33,038 nt of DNA from Flagellimonas onchidii (lineage in GTDB: Bacteria > Bacteroidota > Bacteroidia > Flavobacteriales > Flavobacteriaceae). Within the stretch, counting starts at the first letter, position 1. The number at the start of each line of letters is the position of its first letter. This document shows, piece by piece, positions 23,463-32,945 of the stretch. The DNA lies in the NCBI RefSeq assembly GCF_004804315.1, contig NZ_SRXX01000026.1, positions 1-33,038 on the forward strand, given 5' to 3'. The notes beneath the pieces were generated by a model. That model saw only the letters and a list, made by a program, of their open reading frames with translations, ran no database searches and was not told the origin of the DNA. The position numbers and the translations under genes are program-made.

Positions 23463-26400
23463 ATGAAGAGCAAAACTACCTTCACGTTCCACTTGATTTT
23501 AACGAGTATTACATTGCTGTTTTCAATAACCGCAACTGCTCAGGTAAAAAAGGCATTTACCCCACGATATTCCGAAACCATCAAAGGAGATGTCACAATT
23601 ATCGCCAATAATGTTCTATCAAGGCATTCAACCAATGCATACAATGGCAGCAACGGCAATCACGATTTCTCAAACAATGTATTTGTCGATATCGATTCTG
23701 ATAATTCTACATTCAACTCAAGTAGCGCAAATTTTTCCAATCCAGAACCTGGTCTAAGTTGTTTGAACTTTAAAAAGGTATTGTTGTATTGGGCCGCAGC
23801 GGACAAGGAATATGATACAAATAGTAGTACTGGTAATGGAGGCTTTGAACCTATTTGGAATTATAATCAGGTAAAATTGATGCTGCCTGGAGAATCTTCC
23901 TATAATACAATAACAGCGGATGAAGTAATTTATAGAGGTAGGGACGAACACTTTGTAAACGATCCATATATATGTGTAAAAGATATAACATCAGATGTAG
24001 TCGGTCTAGCAGACCCCTTTGGAAAATTCCAAATTGCCAACGTTAAGGCCACAGAAGGTGATCTATACTCTCATTCCGGCTCTCATACAGGTACCTCTGG
24101 AGGATGGCAGATTGTTTTTGTTTATGAAAACCCTAGCCTTATTGGTAAGAATGTTACACTTTTTGATGGGTACGTACATATTACGCAGACTGAAGGTGAA
24201 GTAGAGTTTGATTTCAACGGTTTTCAAACAGTACCAACTGGAAACGTTAATGCCGATATTATTTTGGGTTCGCTTGAAGGAGACCGAGATATTGATGGTG
24301 ATCAGTTGCAAATCTTTGATACTAATAGCACCTGGTCCAACCTTTCAACAACCTTACGGGATTCCAATAATTTCTTCAACAGTAGAATCACTTCAAACAA
24401 TTCGGATTATACAGATAGAAATCCCGCAAGTACGAACACCCTAGGTTTTGATGCCGGGGTTTTTGATCTTCAGAATACAGGAAACAAGTTTATAGATAAC
24501 AATCAAACTTCCGCTCGTTTTAAAATCACTTCTGACAGGGAAAGTTATGGTCTTTATTTATTAGGATTAAGTGTAGAAGTCTATGAACCAAGCTTAGGGG
24601 CCTTAAATTTCACATCTTCAACATCAGGAACTGGATTTAATCCAGGCGATAATGTCCAAATGACACTAAGCGTTGAAAATTCAGGAAATGACGATATCCA
24701 AAATTTGGAAATTTTCACAACCCTTCCCCAAGAGGTGGATTTTATTGATACGGAAACTTTGCCTGCTGGGGTAACATACAATTTTAATACAGCCACAAGA
24801 GAACTACGCTTTTATGTGCCTGATGGTAATACAGATGTAGGTGATCCATTGTACACTCTGGATTTTAATGTTCAAATAAAAGATCAATGTTTCTTTCTTG
24901 AGTCAGCCTGCTCGGCCAATTTCGCCATGCAGGCCACGGCTACCTTTAGTGGGGTTACGAATACAAATCCTGTGGTAGCACAAAGTTCTGGAACCATGGA
25001 CAGTTGTGGGATTGGCAACTTTGACCCAACAACAGTTGATATCAATCAACCTAATCAAGTTAACTGGTCAACCGCCTCAAATGCATTGGACACTACAGTT
25101 TCCTGTGACGATTCTGATGCACTAAATGCCGCCCAATTATTAGCTCCAACAACCGAATTCTGCAGTTTCACCTTGAATAAGGTTTCTGGTAGTTTTGTGG
25201 TAGATCCAAGTTGCCCAAGTGAAGGAACATATACCAATACATGGACTTTTACAGATGCATGTGGAAGAACCAGTGATGTTTTCACTCAAATCATTACCGT
25301 TGAAGACACAACTGCTCCCAACTTTGTTGAATCATTACCCACAGATATAACGGTTGAATGTGATAATGTGCCTGTTGCAGCTGTGCTAACGGCAACTGAC
25401 AATTGCGATACAAACCTATCAGTGACTTTTAACGAACAAATTACGGACAACGATTCTTGTCCTTCTGACTATGTGATTACACGAACATGGTCAGTTGAAG
25501 ATTGCGCAGGTCATGTTACTGAGCATATCCAAACCATTACGGTTCAGGATAACACGGCTCCTAACTTTGTGGAGTCACTTCCTACTGATACAGTAGCGGC
25601 ATACAATGCCATTCCAAATGCTGAAGTTTTGACTGCCAACGATAATTGCGACACTTCGGCTTCTGTGAATTTATCAGAGACCTATATTGGCGACAACACA
25701 GGTACAACTTATACCATTGTTAGAACTTGGACAGCTTCAGATTGCTCAGGTAATGCTATAAATCATGTTCAAAATATTTTTGTAACAGAAAATGGGGATT
25801 CTTTAGGGCTATACATCAATGATATCACTGTTAATGAAGATTCTGGTAATGCCGTATTGGAAGTTTTCCATGTTGGGCAGGTAACAGGTGGCTTTATTGT
25901 GGGTTACAACACTAATGATGGTTCCGCAATTGAGACGCAAGATTATGGTCAGCAATCTAGCAATCTAAATTTTAATGGCACCCATGGAGAAATTCTTACT
26001 ATTTCTATTAGCATCAACGATGATAATGTGATCGAAGCTACTGAAACTTTTAATGTTCAGTTATCTCCTGACACAAATACACCAACTATAAACGATAACT
26101 CTGGTGAAATAACCATAAACGACAACGACGGGGGCGCCGCCAACGGGGTCTCCGTGGCCGACTTCAACGTCGACGAGGACGCGGGCACCGCACAGTTCAC
26201 CGTCAGCCTGAACGCAAACGTACAGGGAGGGTTCTCCGTGGACTACGACATCACGGAGGGGACCGCAACCGAGGGCGACGACTACAGCGTGGCAGCCGCC
26301 ACGGGGAGCATCGCCTTCACGGGCAACGCAGGGGAGCAGCACAGCATAACCGTCAACATCACCGACGATGCACTGATCGAGGACACCGAACAGCTGTCCA

Positions 26401-28940
26401 TCGCCCTGTCCGGGCTTTCGACCGCACTGATAAACATCATCGACGCCAACGCCACAGGGACCATAAACGACAACGACGGGGGCGCCGCCAACGGGGTCTC
26501 CGTGGCCGACTTCAACGTCGACGAGGACGCGGGCACCGCACAGTTCACCGTCAGCCTGAACGCAAACGTACAGGGAGGGTTCTCCGTGGACTACGACATC
26601 ACGGAGGGGACCGCAACCGAGGGCGACGACTACAGCGTGGCAGCCGCCACGGGGAGCATCGCCTTCACGGGCAACGCAGGGGAGCAGCACAGCATAACCG
26701 TCAACATCACCGACGATGCACTGATCGAGGACACCGAACAGCTGTCCATCGCCCTGTCCGGGCTTTCGACCGCACTGATAAACATCATCGACGCCAACGC
26801 CACAGGGACCATAAACGACAACGACGGGGGCGCCGCCAACGGGGTTCAATTTGATATAACCAATATCGATATAGACGAAGATACAGGTACTGTTTCCTTA
26901 CCAGTAAGCCTTAATGCAAACGTGCAAGAAGCATTTACAGTTGAATTCCATACTGCCAATGGTACTGCTCAAGATGCATTCGATTATACAGGGGTACCTC
27001 AAAATACTCAAGTATTGACTTTCGGTGGAGCAAATAGTAACAATCAGACAATAACGTTTCCTATCATTGATGATATTATTATAGAAGCCACGGAGGATTT
27101 CCAAGTATTGCTTTCAAACATCTCTACTTCCTTGGTTAACATTCTTAGCAATGATACGGCCACTGTTAACATCATTGATAATGATGGCAATGAAGGCTAT
27201 CCTTTGGACGTAACAATAGAAGCTTGTGACGTAATTCCAACGGCAGAAATCATAACGGTAAATAGCACTTGTGCAACAACTGTTGACTTCAACGAATCTA
27301 TTACAGGACAAGATGATGGTTGTGCCATGGATTACACCATAACACGGACATGGACGTTTACCGATTGTGTTGGTAATGTAAGGGAGCATGTTCAAGTGAT
27401 TACAGTGATAGATACTCAAGCGCCAACCTTCGTGGAGACTTTACCAATAGATATTACCGTTTCCTGTGATAACGTTCCTGTAGCTGCTGTTTTGACCGCT
27501 CAAGATAGCTGTGACCCGAACATCATGGTGTTATTCGATGAGCAAATTACAGATACCGATAGTTGTGGTTCCAATTATATCATTACAAGAACATGGAGCG
27601 CTTCCGATTGTGCTGGTAATCCTATAAGTCATACACAGATAATCACAGTTGAAGATACCACCGCGCCGACCTTCGTGGAGGCTTTACCAACAGATATTAC
27701 CGTTTCTTGTGATAACGTTCCTGTAGCGGCTGTTTTGACCGCACAAGATAACTGTGACCCGAACATCACGGTGTTCTTTGATGAGCAGATTACGGATACC
27801 GACAGCTGTGGTTCCAACTACACTATTACCAGGACCTGGAGTACCGCTGATTGCGCCGGAAACCCAGTAAGCCATACGCAGATAATTACTGTTGAAGATA
27901 CCGAAGTTCCTCAATTTGTTGAAGCTCTACCACAAAATATGACAGTTATGTGCAATGAGGTGCCGGATACGGCTGTATTGACCGCCATCGACAATTGCAG
28001 TACAGATGTAACTGTAAGCTTTGATGAAGTTATTACGAACGATTCAAACTGTGCTGATGGTTATACCATTACAAGAACGTGGTCTACCATTGATTGTGCT
28101 GGTAATCCAAACACTCATACGCAGGTAATCACAATTAATCCAACTGGGCCCATTATGGCAAATAGTTATGACGAGGAAATTACCTTGATTTGTGGTGATG
28201 AAATTCCGGAAGTATCACAACTGACCTTTACAGGGGGGTGTGGAAACTATCAGGTTGAATTTTCTGAGGAAACTACTACGTTATCAGACACTGAAGATTT
28301 CATGATTACCCGAATTTGGGATGTTACCGATTCCTGTGGAAATATAGCTTCGTTCGAGCAAGTGATTTTTGTGATGCAACCTCAACCAGAAGAAATCGAA
28401 ATTACAATTTGTGTAGAGGATGACGCTATCAATCTTATCAACTACTTGCCAGCTTCTTTTGACACCAACGGGGTATTTGAAGTAGTAAGTGGAAATGTCA
28501 CCTTGGATGGCAGTCTATTTGACCCTGCTAATTTGGAAGTCGGTGATTATTTAATCAGCTACAACTCACTGGAAGGAACTTGCAAGTACTACGTAGATTT
28601 CACTATCTCTGTGAACAGCGATTGTGTACCATGCGGCAGAGATGAAATTGTAGTATCCAATACAGTAACCGCCAATGGCGATAACATCAACGATTTGTTT
28701 ACTATCACAGGAGTTGAGTATTGTAACTATTCATTCGAGTTGATGATCTTCAACCGTTGGGGGGATAAGGTATATGAATCCAAAGATTATCAAAACGATT
28801 GGGGTGGTTTTGCGCCGAACAACGCTTTTGGAAATTCAGGAATGCTACCCTCTGGTACATACTATTACATCATCAATGTAAGCAATACCGACATTGAGCC
28901 TTTGAACGGATATATCTATCTCGGTACTGGAGCAAACTAA
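23463..28940 (+). CDS. Giant T9SS type B surface protein with HYR-like and Calx-beta domains
   Basis: The 1825-residue protein has a signal peptide at 1-27 (ending ATAQ). The N-terminal region to ~375 is of unknown fold. Next comes a DUF11/CARDB-like beta-sandwich (~376-480, FNPGDNVQMTLSVENSGNDDI), then Cys-containing HYR-like repeats (~555-775, with TITVEDTTAPNFVESLP signatures). Four Calx-beta domains follow at about 776-1240, with linkers ITINDNDGG; units two and three (884-1116) are identical. More HYR-like repeats run ~1245-1600. The C-terminal gliding-motility-type CTD (~1724-1825: VSNTVTANGDNINDLFTI, FELMIFNRWGDKVYES, GTYYYIINV) directs export by the type 9 secretion system, type B route. 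It is probably a surface adhesin. The gene is intact. SprF-like and OmpA-like genes follow, as for SprB-type secreted proteins. Confidence 0.94.
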   Translation: MKSKTTFTFHLILTSITLLFSITATAQVKKAFTPRYSETIKGDVTIIANNVLSRHSTNAYNGSNGNHDFSNNVFVDIDSDNSTFNSSSANFSNPEPGLSCLNFKKVLLYWAAADKEYDTNSSTGNGGFEPIWNYNQVKLMLPGESSYNTITADEVIYRGRDEHFVNDPYICVKDITSDVVGLADPFGKFQIANVKATEGDLYSHSGSHTGTSGGWQIVFVYENPSLIGKNVTLFDGYVHITQTEGEVEFDFNGFQTVPTGNVNADIILGSLEGDRDIDGDQLQIFDTNSTWSNLSTTLRDSNNFFNSRITSNNSDYTDRNPASTNTLGFDAGVFDLQNTGNKFIDNNQTSARFKITSDRESYGLYLLGLSVEVYEPSLGALNFTSSTSGTGFNPGDNVQMTLSVENSGNDDIQNLEIFTTLPQEVDFIDTETLPAGVTYNFNTATRELRFYVPDGNTDVGDPLYTLDFNVQIKDQCFFLESACSANFAMQATATFSGVTNTNPVVAQSSGTMDSCGIGNFDPTTVDINQPNQVNWSTASNALDTTVSCDDSDALNAAQLLAPTTEFCSFTLNKVSGSFVVDPSCPSEGTYTNTWTFTDACGRTSDVFTQIITVEDTTAPNFVESLPTDITVECDNVPVAAVLTATDNCDTNLSVTFNEQITDNDSCPSDYVITRTWSVEDCAGHVTEHIQTITVQDNTAPNFVESLPTDTVAAYNAIPNAEVLTANDNCDTSASVNLSETYIGDNTGTTYTIVRTWTASDCSGNAINHVQNIFVTENGDSLGLYINDITVNEDSGNAVLEVFHVGQVTGGFIVGYNTNDGSAIETQDYGQQSSNLNFNGTHGEILTISISINDDNVIEATETFNVQLSPDTNTPTINDNSGEITINDNDGGAANGVSVADFNVDEDAGTAQFTVSLNANVQGGFSVDYDITEGTATEGDDYSVAAATGSIAFTGNAGEQHSITVNITDDALIEDTEQLSIALSGLSTALINIIDANATGTINDNDGGAANGVSVADFNVDEDAGTAQFTVSLNANVQGGFSVDYDITEGTATEGDDYSVAAATGSIAFTGNAGEQHSITVNITDDALIEDTEQLSIALSGLSTALINIIDANATGTINDNDGGAANGVQFDITNIDIDEDTGTVSLPVSLNANVQEAFTVEFHTANGTAQDAFDYTGVPQNTQVLTFGGANSNNQTITFPIIDDIIIEATEDFQVLLSNISTSLVNILSNDTATVNIIDNDGNEGYPLDVTIEACDVIPTAEIITVNSTCATTVDFNESITGQDDGCAMDYTITRTWTFTDCVGNVREHVQVITVIDTQAPTFVETLPIDITVSCDNVPVAAVLTAQDSCDPNIMVLFDEQITDTDSCGSNYIITRTWSASDCAGNPISHTQIITVEDTTAPTFVEALPTDITVSCDNVPVAAVLTAQDNCDPNITVFFDEQITDTDSCGSNYTITRTWSTADCAGNPVSHTQIITVEDTEVPQFVEALPQNMTVMCNEVPDTAVLTAIDNCSTDVTVSFDEVITNDSNCADGYTITRTWSTIDCAGNPNTHTQVITINPTGPIMANSYDEEITLICGDEIPEVSQLTFTGGCGNYQVEFSEETTTLSDTEDFMITRIWDVTDSCGNIASFEQVIFVMQPQPEEIEITICVEDDAINLINYLPASFDTNGVFEVVSGNVTLDGSLFDPANLEVGDYLISYNSLEGTCKYYVDFTISVNSDCVPCGRDEIVVSNTVTANGDNINDLFTITGVEYCNYSFELMIFNRWGDKVYESKDYQNDWGGFAPNNAFGNSGMLPSGTYYYIINVSNTDIEPLNGYIYLGTGAN
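26113..26808 (+). repeat. Two tandem, apparently identical 348 bp GC-rich Calx-beta repeats
   Basis: Unit one is 26113-26460 and unit two 26461-26808; a third unit start (to about 26842) is cut off where the sequence becomes AT-rich. I see no difference between the two units by eye. A hand count of unit two gives 220 G+C of 348 (63%). Flanking 60-base rows are near 35% (25981) and 40% (26881). Each unit encodes 116 residues (one Calx-beta domain plus NDNDGGAANG linker). Confidence 0.95.
27426..27911 (+). repeat. Near-identical 243 bp tandem HYR-like units
   Basis: Copies begin at 27426 and 27669 (both ACCTTCGTGGAG...) and differ by scattered, mostly third-position changes. Each encodes 81 residues. 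Base composition is like the rest of the gene, unlike the Calx-beta block upstream. Confidence 0.85.
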
Positions 28941-28956
28941 TTAAACATAACCTCAT

Positions 28957-28987
28957 AAAAAAGGCCAGCGATTGTTGGCTTTTTTTA
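28957..28987 (+). terminator. Rho-independent terminator after the giant gene
   Basis: AAAAAAGGCCA pairs, with one bulged G, with TTGGCTTTTTT, and the T run continues to 28987. It separates the surface gene from its SprF-like partner, allowing lower downstream expression. Confidence 0.75.
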
Positions 28988-29214
28988 TATCGATTAGGTG
29001 CTAATTTAATAGACCAAAATCATTTTTACATTGTTAGTTAGACTAGCATTTATCCAAACAATACGGCACTTCATCGACGAATGGGCCTCAGACCGATAAT
29101 AAATGTGCATTGGACGGCTATATTACTGTTTCACATGGTTTTGCGCTTGTTTTGATATTGAATTCGAACCCAAATTCAAGTCTGAGCAATCAGGCAAAAC
29201 TTAACCTTTACAAC

Positions 29215-30123
29215 ATGAAAGCTCTTAAAAAGTTTACCCTGTTCTTTTTGGTTCTTTTTGGTTTTACCTCAATGGCCCAACAATTGCCACAATTTACACA
29301 GTACATGTTCAATACCATTTCTGTAAATCCAGCCTATGCTGGAAGTAGGGAAAGTATCAACATGACCGCCTTGCACCGTAATCAATGGGCAGGACTGGAT
29401 GGGAACCCTACCACAAGTACCTTTTCATTCCACACCCCTTTAAATAATGAGCGGGTCGGTTTGGGTATTTCCTACATCACTGACCAATTGGGTTATGAAA
29501 ACACCAATTATGTTTATGGAGATTTTTCTTATACCGTTCCCGTAACAGACCAAGCAAAATTATCTTTTGGTCTGAAAGCTGGATTCACTAATTATAGACT
29601 ACAAAACCCGGATTTAAACGATCCATTCTTTAATTCCAACTTTAATAGTTGGAAACCAAATTTTGGTGCAGGAGTTTATCTTAGCACCAATAGATGGTAT
29701 GCAGGAATCTCCTCTCCCAGAATATTGAATACAGATTTAAACGATGGTGAATTTGAGGCGCTTGAAAGAAATAGTTACTATGCGATTGGAGGACTTGTTT
29801 TTGACTTGTCATTAGACATAAAGTTCCGTCCTGCTTTTATTACCAAGTTTACCAACGGAGCTCCCTCTACTTACGACATTACTTCGAGCTTTTTGTTTTA
29901 TGAAAAGCTATGGGTTGGGGCATCTTACCGCTTTAACGATGCTTCCAATTTTGGTGCTTTTGTGGATTTTCAATTATCCAACAATATCAGAATTGGATAT
30001 GCCTATGACCTTCCAACTTCAACTATTAGACCTTATACGGGTGGTACTCACGAAGCCATCCTAATCTTTGAACCAAGATTATCAAAGAAGACTAATCTTT
30101 ATAAATCACCTAGATACTTCTAA
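29215..30123 (+). CDS. PorP/SprF family outer membrane protein
   Basis: Start set at 29215 (MKALKKFTLFFLVLFGFTSMAQ), a clean signal peptide; an upstream frame to 29110 adds 35 residues without conserved features. The 302-residue product has the family's opening QLPQFTQYMFNTISVNPAYAGSRES, then beta-barrel strands with alternating aromatic residues (GLGISYITDQLGYENTNYVYGDFSY, LWVGASYRF, RIGYAYD). In Flavobacterium johnsoniae, SprF is needed for export of the T9SS type B adhesin SprB. By gene order this protein is predicted to serve the upstream 1825-residue protein. Confidence 0.95.
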   Translation: MKALKKFTLFFLVLFGFTSMAQQLPQFTQYMFNTISVNPAYAGSRESINMTALHRNQWAGLDGNPTTSTFSFHTPLNNERVGLGISYITDQLGYENTNYVYGDFSYTVPVTDQAKLSFGLKAGFTNYRLQNPDLNDPFFNSNFNSWKPNFGAGVYLSTNRWYAGISSPRILNTDLNDGEFEALERNSYYAIGGLVFDLSLDIKFRPAFITKFTNGAPSTYDITSSFLFYEKLWVGASYRFNDASNFGAFVDFQLSNNIRIGYAYDLPTSTIRPYTGGTHEAILIFEPRLSKKTNLYKSPRYF

Positions 30124-30134
30124 AATCCATCCAA

Positions 30135-32114
30135 ATGAAGCATTATAAAATCAAAGCCTTTCTATTACTTGCTTTTTTTGGGATAGTATCCCTTACGGCA
30201 CAATCCACATTACAAAAGCGAGCCGATCAGCTGTTTTACAAATTCGCCTATGCCAAGGCCATTCCGGAATATGAAAAAATGGTTACAGGAAGAAACGCAA
30301 CACATGCTTTTCAACGTTTGGCTGAGTGCTATTTGATGTTAAGGGATTTTGAGAAAGCCCTACCCTACTTTAAACGTTTTATCAATGAGCCGGAAACGCC
30401 AACCAACTATTACTTTAAATATGCGATGGCGCTAAAAAGTTCCGGTCAGGAAAAAGAGGCGCTTAAATGGTTGAAACGTTATAAAAAATTTCACAAAAAT
30501 GATGCAAGGGTCAAACAATTTTTGAAAGATGGAAATTTGGCTTCCGTAGTATTCAACAGTAAAGAACGCTATGAAGTCGAGCCCGTTCATTTTAACACTA
30601 GATACAGCGAGTTTGGGTCATTTGTTCATGACGGACAACTTTATTTCAGCTCAAGTCGCAAAGAAATAGCTTCTGAAAACACCTATGACTGGAATAATGA
30701 ATCCTGGTTAGATATTTTTTATGTCAAGGAAGGGAGTACTATGGATGTTCCTCGTAAGCTTAATGCAGAAATCAACTCCAAATTCCACGAAAGCTCCATT
30801 GTTTTTTCAACGGATTATAAGAACGATACAATCGCTTATTTTACTCGAAACAGCTATTTTGACAATAAAGAGAGCTTTTATGTCCAAAAAACAGAGGATA
30901 AAAACATTGAAAAATTAAACAACCTAAAGATCTATAGAGCCGATAAGGTTGATGGCGAATGGAAAGTAACCCGAAGCTTCAAAACTAATGCGGACCACTA
31001 CTCCAACGGGCATCCATCGGTAAACTCAAACAGAACGCTGCTTTACTTTGCTTCCGATAGGCCAGGTGGTTATGGAGGAACTGACATTTACTATTGTAAG
31101 ATCCATCCTAGAGGTGGTGTGGGACAACCCATAAATGCTGGCCCAATTGTTAATACTCTTGGTAATGAAATGTTTCCATATGTTAACAATGAAGGACAAC
31201 TTTTCTTTTCTTCGGACGGACATGTCGGTTTTGGGCAATTGGATGTTTTCGCCGCAATCTCTGATGAGAGTGGGGAAATAAAAGATGTCGTAAATCTTGG
31301 TAAACCTTTGAATAGTGAGAAGGATGATTTCGGGTATTACGCTTTGGAAAATGGTATTGATGGGTATGTTAGCTCCAACAGAAAAGGAGGAAAAGGAAGT
31401 GATGATATCTACAAATTCAAATTTATTCCCTCTTTGACCTTGGAAGGAATGGTAACGGACGCTATCAATCTGCAACCATTGGACAGTGTGCAAATTTCTC
31501 TATATGATCAAAGCACAGGTGCACTGGTCGAGCGAACGACCACCAACGAAAATGGTGAATATCAAATGTTCGTTGACCGAAAGCAAAGCTATATGATAGA
31601 AGCAGTCCGCAAAACACACCCCCACAAGCACATATATTTTAGTACTTCTGAAACACCACGTGCCACAAAAATAATTTCAAAGGATATCCAGATGGAGCCT
31701 GTACAAAACTTGAAAGTTCTTGCAGACCTAAATAAAATCTACTTTGATTTTAATAAAAGTGATATCCGTCCAGATGCCGCAAGAGAACTAGATAAAGTTG
31801 TTAAACTTATGACGGTAACCTATCCAGACATGGTTATTCAATTGGAAGCGCATACAGACCCGGTAGGAAGCCACAATTACAATGATAAATTATCAAAGGC
31901 CAGGGCAAAATCAACGTATGACTATTTGATTGCCAATGGCGTACCCAAAAAAAGAATTTTATCCTATCAAGGTTTTGGAAAACGAAGATTGATAAATGAT
32001 TGTACTGGAACCAATGATTGTTCACAGGAAGAATTGGAACTAAACAGAAGGACAGAGTTCCCCATAGTACAATTTAAAAAGAAACAAAACACTTCTTTGG
32101 CAAAATCAAAGTAG
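30135..32114 (+). CDS. OmpA family protein with TPR, PD40 and carboxypeptidase-regulatory-like domains
   Basis: The 659-residue protein starts 11 bases after the SprF-like gene. It has a signal peptide MKHYKIKAFLLLAFFGIVSLTAQ and TPR-like helices at ~25-135 (AYAKAIPEYEKMV, AECYLMLRDFEKALPYFKRF). PD40/WD40-like blades follow at ~150-435 (LLYFASDRPGGYGGTDIYYCK, QLFFSSDGHVGFGQLDVFAA, GYVSSNRKGGKGSDDIYKF), then a carboxypeptidase-regulatory-like domain at ~436-510. The OmpA peptidoglycan-binding domain is at ~535-645 (IYFDFNKSDIRPDAARELDKV, AHTDPVGSHNYNDKLSKARA). It is probably outer-membrane-associated and peptidoglycan-bound, a standard third member of SprB/SprF-type units. Confidence 0.95.
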   Translation: MKHYKIKAFLLLAFFGIVSLTAQSTLQKRADQLFYKFAYAKAIPEYEKMVTGRNATHAFQRLAECYLMLRDFEKALPYFKRFINEPETPTNYYFKYAMALKSSGQEKEALKWLKRYKKFHKNDARVKQFLKDGNLASVVFNSKERYEVEPVHFNTRYSEFGSFVHDGQLYFSSSRKEIASENTYDWNNESWLDIFYVKEGSTMDVPRKLNAEINSKFHESSIVFSTDYKNDTIAYFTRNSYFDNKESFYVQKTEDKNIEKLNNLKIYRADKVDGEWKVTRSFKTNADHYSNGHPSVNSNRTLLYFASDRPGGYGGTDIYYCKIHPRGGVGQPINAGPIVNTLGNEMFPYVNNEGQLFFSSDGHVGFGQLDVFAAISDESGEIKDVVNLGKPLNSEKDDFGYYALENGIDGYVSSNRKGGKGSDDIYKFKFIPSLTLEGMVTDAINLQPLDSVQISLYDQSTGALVERTTTNENGEYQMFVDRKQSYMIEAVRKTHPHKHIYFSTSETPRATKIISKDIQMEPVQNLKVLADLNKIYFDFNKSDIRPDAARELDKVVKLMTVTYPDMVIQLEAHTDPVGSHNYNDKLSKARAKSTYDYLIANGVPKKRILSYQGFGKRRLINDCTGTNDCSQEELELNRRTEFPIVQFKKKQNTSLAKSK

Positions 32115-32161
32115 AAAGTTGATAAAACAATTGAAGGAAATTTTCCCTTCTCCTCAATGAT

Positions 32162-32191
32162 AAAAGGCTCCAATAATGTTGGAGCTTTTTT
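32162..32191 (+). terminator. Rho-independent terminator
   Basis: GCTCCAA (32167-32173) pairs with TTGGAGC (32179-32185) around a five-base loop, followed by six T. It closes the surface-protein/SprF/OmpA cluster. Confidence 0.88.
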
Positions 32192-32401
32192 GCGTCAATG
32201 ATTATTCTTATTTATGATATTTTATTTGACAAACCGCATTTTTTAGTTCAATGCATTTTGTTTTAATGAGTTGAAATTTGATAACAACAATAATCGACAC
32301 AATTGACTTTATCAAGCAATTATTCTATTGTCAAAACTCAAAATTTGGTATTCTTTAGATATGTGTATATTGCTTTTTTGCCATATACCCTTTTTAAGAT
32401 T

Positions 32402-32645
32402 CTATTTGGTGCCAGTAATAATTTTAGCTCTTGAAGGCATAGTCGTAGGTGAGCTTCCGCCTCCGTCTCCGTAGCAGCTCCTTACATAATCAACAATTTG
32501 TCCAGGAACAGGGCTTAAATATCCTGCAAAAAAAACCTCCAGCTGTTGCGATTGGATTAACTACGCCCTTTGTAAATCCTTGCCAAATAGATGACACCGT
32601 TGAACCATAAGCTGAACTGTAAGGCTCCCTATAAATAGGAGCGTT
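32402..32645 (-). pseudogene. C-terminal remnant of an unidentified protein next to the IS element
   Basis: Reading the minus strand from about 32657 gives NAPIYREPYSSAYGSTVSS, then IWQGFTKGVVNPIATAGGFF. After a frame change at the eight-base A run (about 32528-32535) it continues AGYLSPVPGQIVDYVRSCYG to the TAG at 32402-32404. Shortening that run by one base restores a single frame. The 5' part is missing at the IS boundary, so the gene was probably truncated by the insertion. The high Gly/Ser content and single Cys do not identify a family. About 80 residues remain. Confidence 0.6.
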
Positions 32646-32679
32646 GAAAATTAGAGTTCAACGTTTTAAATTTGAGGGA

Positions 32680-32945
32680 ATGAAAAAGAGCAGATTCACC
32701 GAGACACAGATCATCAAGGTACTATCGGGACAGGAACATGGCAAGACCGTAGCGGAGATATGCCGTGAGCATGGTATCAGCCAACCCACTTTTTACAACT
32801 GGAAGGCAAAATATGGGGCATGAGGGTCAACCAACTCAAGAAGATGAAGGAGATGGAGTCGGAACTGGCGGAGTTCAAGCGCATGTACGCCGATCTGGCC
32901 TTTGAGAACAATGCGCTGAAGAACCTTATCGAAAAAAAGCTCTAA
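32680..32945 (+). pseudogene. IS3-family transposase OrfA, one-base lesion
   Basis: The start MKKSRFTETQIIKVLSGQEHG leads into a helix-turn-helix (VAEICREHGISQPTFYNWKAKYG). The frame stops at TGA 32821-32823. The expected continuation (MRVNQLKKMKEMESELAEFK, leucine-zipper-like, ending NALKNLIEKKL) is open from 32820 to the TAA at 32943-32945. Adding one G to the GGGG run at 32815-32818 would restore a normal OrfA of about 88 residues. OrfA binds the element's ends and oligomerises through the zipper. Confidence 0.85.
32933..32939 (+). promoter_or_regulatory. -1 ribosomal frameshift heptamer A_AAA_AAG of the IS3 element
   Basis: GAA AAA AAG at 32931-32939 in the OrfA frame contains the canonical slippery heptamer. 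A -1 slip leads straight into the open OrfB frame (ALRPAEKREAVGYLAKEEG). IS3 elements use this to make the OrfAB fusion transposase. Confidence 0.8.

Noticed and set aside
26061..26849. A 262-residue open frame on the minus strand opposite the Calx-beta repeats
   Set aside because: It exists because the GC-rich coding strand leaves few stops in the antisense frame. It is a duplicated low-complexity sequence with no family resemblance, and the plus-strand protein is clearly real.
26113..27911. CRISPR array or intergenic satellite
   Set aside because: Repeat units of 348 and 243 bases are in frame, contiguous and encode known extracellular domains; there are no spacers.
29110..29214. N-terminal extension of the SprF-like protein
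   Set aside because: It lacks an ATG start and conserved sequence; the Met at 29215 opens a signal peptide.
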